A stretch of DNA of 51,310 nucleotides, from the NCBI GenBank assembly GCA_902522585.1, contig CABYWI010000002.1, positions 1 through 51,310 of the forward strand, given 5' to 3'. This DNA comes from an uncultured Alphaproteobacteria bacterium (GTDB taxonomy: Bacteria; Pseudomonadota; Alphaproteobacteria; HIMB59). This document shows positions 46,424-51,310 of the stretch, in pieces (the first letter of the stretch is position 1; each line of letters starts with the position of its first letter). Both the position numbers and the translations under genes were made by a program. Under the pieces are notes generated by a model. The model was not told the origin of the DNA. It did no database searches and worked only from the letters and a program-made list of their open reading frames with translations.

Positions 46424-46792
46424 TTAAGAGGCCGTGTTGATATTGGTAAAGTCTTCAGACCAAAGCTTTTCCAAATCGTAAACTTCTCTAACTTCATTTC
46501 TAAAAATATGTACTAAAACATGTCCCGCATCAATAACCGTCCAGTCGCAAAGAGGCTTCCCTTCAGGTTTATGCACAAAATGTTTTTGAGATTTTAAATC
46601 TCGGTAAACTTTCTCCGAGACGGAGTCCACATGCTTATTAGATCGACCTGAAGCCACAACCATGAACTCAGCAAATTCCGCTTTTCCTTTTAAAGGAATA
46701 ACGGTGACATTTTCAGCTTTATTGTCCTCAAGACTGTCGACTATAGCTTGAACGGCAGGGTCTTTGTGTTGATTAGGAATTTCGTAACTCAC
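46424..46792 (-). CDS. rsfS: Ribosomal silencing factor RsfS
   Basis: 122 aa from a GTG at 46792 inside the nadD 3' end. The family marks are VVASGRSNKHVDSVSEKV, LCDWTVIDAGHVLVHIF and the acidic DLEKLW ending. RsfS binds L14 and blocks subunit joining when nutrients are scarce. It is preceded by nadD (20-nt overlap). rlmH, its usual downstream partner, is missing. Confidence 0.94.
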   Translation of the reverse strand: MSYEIPNQHKDPAVQAIVDSLEDNKAENVTVIPLKGKAEFAEFMVVASGRSNKHVDSVSEKVYRDLKSQKHFVHKPEGKPLCDWTVIDAGHVLVHIFRNEVREVYDLEKLWSEDFTNINTAS

Positions 46793-47330
46793 TTGATGAT
46801 AAATCTACCCCTAGAAGGTTAAGAATATGCAAACAAGGTGTAGAATGGTTGATAAATTTAGTTAAATCAGACATGAATAAGTGGGGAAATTCCTTATGAA
46901 TGGGTGTATTTTCAATATATTCATCATATCGCGGTCTATTAATAACGCAAATACTAATATTTTGGATTATCCATTGATATTCCGACCAACGGTGAAATTG
47001 ACCTAATTGGTCTAATCCCACAATTAAATAAAATTGGTTCAAAGAGCATCGAGACTGAATTTTCTTTAATACCTCAGCTGTACATTTTGTTTGATGGCGA
47101 AATTCAAAATCTGAAATTTTAACCTTTGGTAGGGCTATCTTTGATCTCAGATGTTTAATTTGATCATATGGATTTAAGGAGTTGATATTCTCTTTTAAAG
47201 GATTATGAAAAGTTGGAAGGGTAATTAGTTTTTGGAGTTGAAGGTGCTCAAGGGAAGATTGAATGACATGAAGGTGCCCTAAATGAAAAGGATTAAAGAA
47301 CCCTCCATAAATACCAACAGTCCTTTTCAT
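46773..47330 (-). CDS. nadD: Nicotinate-nucleotide adenylyltransferase
   Basis: 185 aa. It makes nicotinate adenine dinucleotide in NAD synthesis. The N-terminal GIYGGFFNPFHLGHLHV contains the HxGH nucleotidyltransferase motif (17-20), and the C-terminal SSSELR matches the ISSTxIR motif. The first ATG overlaps the preceding ProA-like gene by 4 nt and its 3' end overlaps rsfS by 20 nt. Confidence 0.94.
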   Translation of the reverse strand: MKRTVGIYGGFFNPFHLGHLHVIQSSLEHLQLQKLITLPTFHNPLKENINSLNPYDQIKHLRSKIALPKVKISDFEFRHQTKCTAEVLKKIQSRCSLNQFYLIVGLDQLGQFHRWSEYQWIIQNISICVINRPRYDEYIENTPIHKEFPHLFMSDLTKFINHSTPCLHILNLLGVDLSSSELRNS

Positions 47331-47737
47331 TGAATTATGTTGATGAAATCACTCTTCAATTGATTTTCGCTTAATGTTTGAAGAAAGATCTCAAGTATTT
47401 CTGATTGTTGAGAATTTGAACCTCGGATAATAAGGGGGTTTCTCATTTTAAAATGATGACAAAGGGAAATAATAAAAGTTAAATCATCACTCTCTTGTAA
47501 GTAGACAGACCCAGCAAGAGGAAGACGCTCTTTGTTGTACTTAAAGTAAAGATTATTAAAAGGTTCGTTAGTGAGAACAGATAAATTTATTTTTTTTAAT
47601 TCTTCTTCTTGAAAAATTTTTTTCTGCTCTAAATGATAAATAACAGATTTAATTAAATGGGTGATGTCTTCTTTAGAGATTTCATTTAAATAGGCTCGAT
47701 GTTTTTCTAATTCGAGAACTTTTTGATTAAATTCCAT
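47327..47737 (-). CDS. ProA-like N-terminal fragment of unknown function
   Basis: 136 aa, with no family recognised at first sight. Comparison with the adjacent ProA (417 aa) shows a shared pattern without gaps over about 65 residues: this protein's 68-136 against ProA's 110-178, including the matching NKxxxP/SKxxxP, ES, the RN-x-x-I-x-RG / GN-x-x-I-x-RG turn and following helix. An N-terminal helical part also resembles ProA's. The catalytic cysteine domain is absent. The frame is intact and coupled to its neighbours by 1-nt (proA) and 4-nt (nadD) overlaps, so it appears to be retained rather than decaying. It may be a diverged partial duplication with a new role, or a ProA-binding regulator. 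Confidence 0.65.
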   Translation of the reverse strand: MEFNQKVLELEKHRAYLNEISKEDITHLIKSVIYHLEQKKIFQEEELKKINLSVLTNEPFNNLYFKYNKERLPLAGSVYLQESDDLTFIISLCHHFKMRNPLIIRGSNSQQSEILEIFLQTLSENQLKSDFINIIQ

Positions 47738-48990
47738 TAGGGTCTAATCGTATGATCGCCTGTTACTTGATATTTAAAAGTGGTGAGATGCTTTGCTCCA
47801 ACAGGCCCACGAACATGAAGCTTATCTGTTGAGATCCCTATCTCAGCTCCAAAGCCAAATTCTCCTCCGTCAGCAAATTGAGTGGAGGCATTATGCATGA
47901 GAATGGCACTTTTGCAGTTTTGAAAAAAGTATTGAATGGACTGGTTATTGTTTGTCAAACAGCTTTCAGTATGACCGCTAGCATATTGATTGACGTGATC
48001 GACTGATTCTTTAATATTATCAACAATTTTTACAGATATTTTTTTATCAAGATACTCCGTCGACCAGTCTTCCTCTTCTGCTGGACGATCAATGGAATAA
48101 AGTTGAGCTAGCCTCTCGCAGCCAATTATCTCACAGCCTTGCGACTTAAGATCATTTAAGACATACGCGATATCATCAGCTGAATGACTAGAATTAATGA
48201 GTAATGTTTCTGTAGCACCACATATTTCAGGTCTTCGAAGTTTTGCATTATGAACAATCGATTGTGCTTGCTCTTTAGGATATCCCTCATCCCAAATTGT
48301 ATGGCAAATACCCTCTAAATGTTTAATCGTAGGGACTCGGGAGTTGTCAGTGATCGTTTGAATGAGAGACTTTCCTCCACGTGGAATAATTACATCAACT
48401 TTCCCTTCGGCCTGAAGTAATTCTTGGACATAAGCACGATCTGTCTGCTCAACAAAACAAACAAGATAGGGGTTTAGCTGCAAATCTTTTAAGGCATCTT
48501 GAATACATTTATATAATTTTCGATTGGTCTCAATGCACTCGGAGCCTCCACGTAAGATAGAAACATTGCCCGAGCGAAGACATAAGCTTGCCGCATCAAT
48601 TGTGACATTAGGACGAGACTCATAAATAATTCCAATGACACCAATCGGTACGGAGACTTTGGAAAACTGTAGTCCATTCTTTGAGTTCGACCATTTTTCT
48701 AATTCTTGATTTAAAGGATCAGCCATTTGAGCAATTTTTTCTACATCTTGAGCGAGTTGATCAATTTTAGCATCTGTTAGAATTAATCGGTTGACCATGG
48801 GAGTGGATAGATTGTTTTGTTTGGCTCGATCCACATCCAATTGGTTGGCCTGTAAGATTTCTTGTTTTTGAGCAATTAAAAATTCAGAGATGTTCATTAA
48901 AATCTTACTACGATCATTGGCAGTTAATTTCGCAATATCAAAGGAAGCTTCTTTTGATTGGTCAAGAATTTGATCAAAGTAATCACTCAT
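47737..48990 (-). CDS. proA: Gamma-glutamyl phosphate reductase
   Basis: 417 aa, normal length. It reduces glutamyl-5-phosphate to the semialdehyde in proline synthesis. Characteristic blocks are VPIGVIGIIYESRPNVT, CLRSGNVSILRGGSE, the catalytic-Cys region HTESCLTNN and the C-terminal STDKLHVRGPVG. Its ATG overlaps the proB stop by 4 nt, coupling the two enzymes that hand on the labile phosphate intermediate. Confidence 0.97.
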   Translation of the reverse strand: MSDYFDQILDQSKEASFDIAKLTANDRSKILMNISEFLIAQKQEILQANQLDVDRAKQNNLSTPMVNRLILTDAKIDQLAQDVEKIAQMADPLNQELEKWSNSKNGLQFSKVSVPIGVIGIIYESRPNVTIDAASLCLRSGNVSILRGGSECIETNRKLYKCIQDALKDLQLNPYLVCFVEQTDRAYVQELLQAEGKVDVIIPRGGKSLIQTITDNSRVPTIKHLEGICHTIWDEGYPKEQAQSIVHNAKLRRPEICGATETLLINSSHSADDIAYVLNDLKSQGCEIIGCERLAQLYSIDRPAEEEDWSTEYLDKKISVKIVDNIKESVDHVNQYASGHTESCLTNNNQSIQYFFQNCKSAILMHNASTQFADGGEFGFGAEIGISTDKLHVRGPVGAKHLTTFKYQVTGDHTIRP

Positions 48991-50105
48991 CGAGAAGCCA
49001 CCAAGTTATCTTTATGAATAATTTCATCTTCACGCACAAAACCTAAGATAGTACTGATTTCATTGGATTTTTTCCCTTTAATTTGGTCCATTTCCTTAAA
49101 ATCATAATTAATTATTCCACGTGCCACTTCTTTTTTATTGTAGTGAATTGAAACTGTATCACCACGATAAAACCTTCCCTCAATATTTTTTACCCCAATG
49201 GCCAGCAAACTTGAATTTTTGCCTAAAGCCTTTGAGGCCCCTTCATCGATGTGAATAATCGCTTTTTGAATAGGTCTATTCCAAATCCATTGCTGGCGAC
49301 TAGTGAGAATATTCTTTGCTGGATGAAACCAAGTTGATTTCTCGGGATGGATTTGATCTATAGGGTTATCGACTAATCCGTTAGAGATAATCATCGTTGA
49401 TCCAGACTGCATACAAAGCTTTGCAGCATTAACTTTGGCAAGCATTCCCCCAGAGCCAAATTCACTTATATCTTGATCAACATACTTTTCAATTTTCAGA
49501 TCAATCTCTGAGACCGAAGTCAGCAACTTCGCTCCAGAAGACTTTTTAGGGTTACTTGTATAAAGCCCATTAACATCAGAAAGTAATATTAATAGTTCAG
49601 CGGATAGAGCATTTGCAATCATTGCAGAAAGTTTATCGTTATCTCCAAAACGAATTTCTTCTGTGGAGGTTGTATCATTTTCATTAATAATTGGAATAAC
49701 GTCGAGATCCATTAGTGAATAGATTGTGTTTCGAATATTTAAATATTTTCTTCTTTCATTGAGGTCTTCTGCAGTAATTAAAATTTGAGAGCTTTGAATT
49801 TTAGATCTAGCAAAGGCGCTCTGCCAATTCTGAGATAATTGAATTTGACCAATGGAGGCGGCGGCTTGTTTTTCATGAAGGTTAGTAAGTTTTTTCTTTT
49901 GTAAGACATCTCTTCCCAGCGCAATCGCCCCAGAGGAGACGATAATTATTTTAGAGCCTTTTTTTTGTAATTTTGCAACATCATCTACTAAGGAATTCAG
50001 CCATTTTTTGCGAAGTTTAAATTTCTCATTCACTAAGATGTTGGAGCCTACTTTGATTACAATGACTTTTGATTGTTTGGCTAGGTTTTGAAATGTTTTA
50101 TTCAT
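48987..50105 (-). CDS. proB: Glutamate 5-kinase with PUA domain
   Basis: 372 aa. The amino-acid-kinase domain (about 1-260) has IKVGSNILVN, SSGAIALGRD, INENDTTST and FGSGGMLAKVNAA; a C-terminal PUA domain follows (about 280-360, including SLLAIGVKNIEGRFYRGD). It catalyses the first step of proline synthesis and is normally feedback-inhibited by proline. It overlaps obgE by 8 nt and proA by 4 nt. Confidence 0.96.
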   Translation of the reverse strand: MNKTFQNLAKQSKVIVIKVGSNILVNEKFKLRKKWLNSLVDDVAKLQKKGSKIIIVSSGAIALGRDVLQKKKLTNLHEKQAAASIGQIQLSQNWQSAFARSKIQSSQILITAEDLNERRKYLNIRNTIYSLMDLDVIPIINENDTTSTEEIRFGDNDKLSAMIANALSAELLILLSDVNGLYTSNPKKSSGAKLLTSVSEIDLKIEKYVDQDISEFGSGGMLAKVNAAKLCMQSGSTMIISNGLVDNPIDQIHPEKSTWFHPAKNILTSRQQWIWNRPIQKAIIHIDEGASKALGKNSSLLAIGVKNIEGRFYRGDTVSIHYNKKEVARGIINYDFKEMDQIKGKKSNEISTILGFVREDEIIHKDNLVASR

Positions 50106-51084
50106 CTTGTAGATATTCTAAGCATAAATTTGTAAGTTGATCGAGGTGATATCCCGTAGCGGCAGAGATGGTAAAGATACGCCTATCCATTGAGGTGAAT
50201 TTTTCTTTTATTTGCTCAACTTCTCTTTCATCGAGCAGTTCGACTTTATTGAGAGCAATAATTTCTTTTTTACTCTCAATTTCAGCCTCATAATTCTCTA
50301 ATTCTTGACGGATAATTTGATAATTTTTGAAAGGATCAGCCACTGTTGTATCAATGACATGAATTAAGATCTTACATCGCTCTACATGAGAGAGGAAGGC
50401 ATGACCTAGGCCTTTTCCATCACTAGCATTTTCTATCAAACCTGGAATGTCGGCTAAGACGAATTCTAAATCTTCTTTTTGGACCATGCCAATATGAGGG
50501 TGAAGAGTCGTGAAAGCATAATCCGCTACTTTGGATTTTGCATTTGTGACAAAATTTAAAATAGAAGATTTTCCTGCATTAGGCATACCGACTAAACCTA
50601 CGTCAGCCAAAATCTTGAGTTTTAATCGAACTGTTGCTTCTTGGCCTTTTTCTCCTTGTTGAAACTTACGAGGGGCACGATTAGTGGAGCTTTTAAAGTG
50701 AGCATTTCCTTTACCTCCTTGGCCACCACGAAGAAAGTGGTAGGTTTGCTCATCATCAAGAATTTCATGTAACTTGATACTCATATCCTCATTATAAATT
50801 TCCGTTCCACAAGGGACGTCTAAGATAAGATCTTTTCCGCTGGATCCTGTTTTTAGTTGACCAGCACCGCCCATACCATTTTGAGCTTTATGGTGTTGAT
50901 TGAATCTATAACGTTGAAGAGTATTAATTCCTTTATTACCTCGGAAAATAACATTGCCTCCTTTCCCTCCATTACCGCCATTGGGACCACCATATTCAAT
51001 AAACTTTTCTCGGCGAAAACTTAAAGCTCCATGACCACCGTTACCAGATTTGATATAAATTTTTGCTTTATCGATGAATGCCAT
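50098..51084 (-). CDS. obgE: GTPase Obg (CgtA)
   Basis: 328 aa. The glycine-rich N-terminal Obg domain (about 1-155; GGNGGKGGNVIFRG) is followed by the G domain with GMPNAGKSS (166-174), DIPGLIENAS, an NKVE-type G4 (LNKVEL) and SAATG. The variable C-terminal OCT domain is absent, as in many alphaproteobacteria. It acts in 50S assembly and growth control. Together with rpmA upstream it forms the conserved rpmA-obgE pair. Confidence 0.96.
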   Translation of the reverse strand: MAFIDKAKIYIKSGNGGHGALSFRREKFIEYGGPNGGNGGKGGNVIFRGNKGINTLQRYRFNQHHKAQNGMGGAGQLKTGSSGKDLILDVPCGTEIYNEDMSIKLHEILDDEQTYHFLRGGQGGKGNAHFKSSTNRAPRKFQQGEKGQEATVRLKLKILADVGLVGMPNAGKSSILNFVTNAKSKVADYAFTTLHPHIGMVQKEDLEFVLADIPGLIENASDGKGLGHAFLSHVERCKILIHVIDTTVADPFKNYQIIRQELENYEAEIESKKEIIALNKVELLDEREVEQIKEKFTSMDRRIFTISAATGYHLDQLTNLCLEYLQDE

Positions 51085-51115
51085 AACAGATATAGATGTG
51101 AGAGGTTAGGAAATT

Positions 51116-51310
51116 TTAGTGGACGGAAACAAATTGTCTGTTACGGGATTTTTTGAACTGCACTTTTCCCTCAGCTTTGGAGAAAAGAGTGTGATCTTTC
51201 CCAATTCCGACATTGTCACCCGGGTAAAATTTAGTACCACGCTGACGAACTAAAATGTTTCCAGGGATAACGTGTTCTCCGCCAAACTTCTTGACACCCA
51301 GCCTTCTACC
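51116..51310 (-). CDS. rpmA: 50S ribosomal protein L27 (3' part; runs off the window)
   Basis: 64 codons are visible, ending at TAA (complement of 51116-51118). The sequence shows [30 protein letters not shown] and a C-terminal [12 protein letters not shown], unmistakably L27, which lies near the peptidyl-transferase centre. About 20 N-terminal residues lie beyond position 51310. obgE starts 31 nt downstream. Confidence 0.96.
   Translation of the reverse strand, partial: GRRLGVKKFGGEHVIPGNILVRQRGTKFYPGDNVGIGKDHTLFSKAEGKVQFKKSRNRQFVSVH

Noticed and set aside
46414-46497. Longer start for ctpA
   Set aside because: The extra 28 residues lie within rsfS and would bury the signal peptide; ATG 46413 fits better.

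Overview
The window is a low-GC, very tightly packed stretch of an alphaproteobacterial chromosome. Several gene orders are typical of that class: cytochrome c-kdsB-pheA, SRP RNA-dnaX-ybaB-recR, def-fmt-truA, dapD-dapE, engB-yidC-yidD-rnpA-rpmH, priA-atpHAGDC and obgE-proB-proA-nadD-rsfS. Very short spacers, many 1-8 nt gene overlaps, convergent genes whose ends overlap, and frequent TTG or GTG starts suggest a streamlined genome such as a marine oligotroph of the SAR11/HIMB59 kind. That placement is an inference; no 16S gene is present. I see no insertion sequence, prophage or CRISPR array.

Layout. (1) 1-8332: a plus-strand carbohydrate operon with a Tat-exported binding protein, a short-chain dehydrogenase, an FGGY kinase, a glycerol-1-phosphate-dehydrogenase-like enzyme, an ABC ATPase and a fused class II aldolase/dehydrogenase. 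No permease gene is present. (2) 8342-13510: small accessory genes (SprT-like metalloprotein, EamA transporter, metallophosphoesterase, IalB-like protein, AmpG-like transporter). (3) 13549-20999: cytochrome c, kdsB, pheA, SRP RNA, dnaX, ybaB, recR, a thioesterase, def, fmt and truA. (4) 20996-28179: a glycosyltransferase, then a long minus-strand block running from rpmH down to a peroxiredoxin. (5) 28253-32639: panC, tRNA-Arg and many small genes, several under 60 codons. A group of DnaA-box-like 9-mers lies in the largest intergenic gap (31987-32198). (6) 32632-36803: PAPS synthesis (cysD with a novel N-terminal domain, cysN/C fusion) facing cysQ, which recycles the by-product PAP. (7) 36805-44723: xerC-like recombinase, priA and the F1 ATP synthase operon. 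(8) 44714-51310: minus-strand rppH, ctpA, rsfS, nadD, a ProA-like fragment, proA, proB, obgE and the end of rpmA.

The observations most worth following are: an A10 run in dnaX at the place where a tau/gamma frameshift would be expected, with immediate stops in both other frames; a retained ORF between proA and nadD that looks like the first part of ProA without its catalytic domain; a roughly 190-residue unrecognised domain fused to CysD; the sugar operon with no permease and an unresolved pathway; and the DnaA-box cluster at about 32.0-32.2 kb as a possible replication origin.
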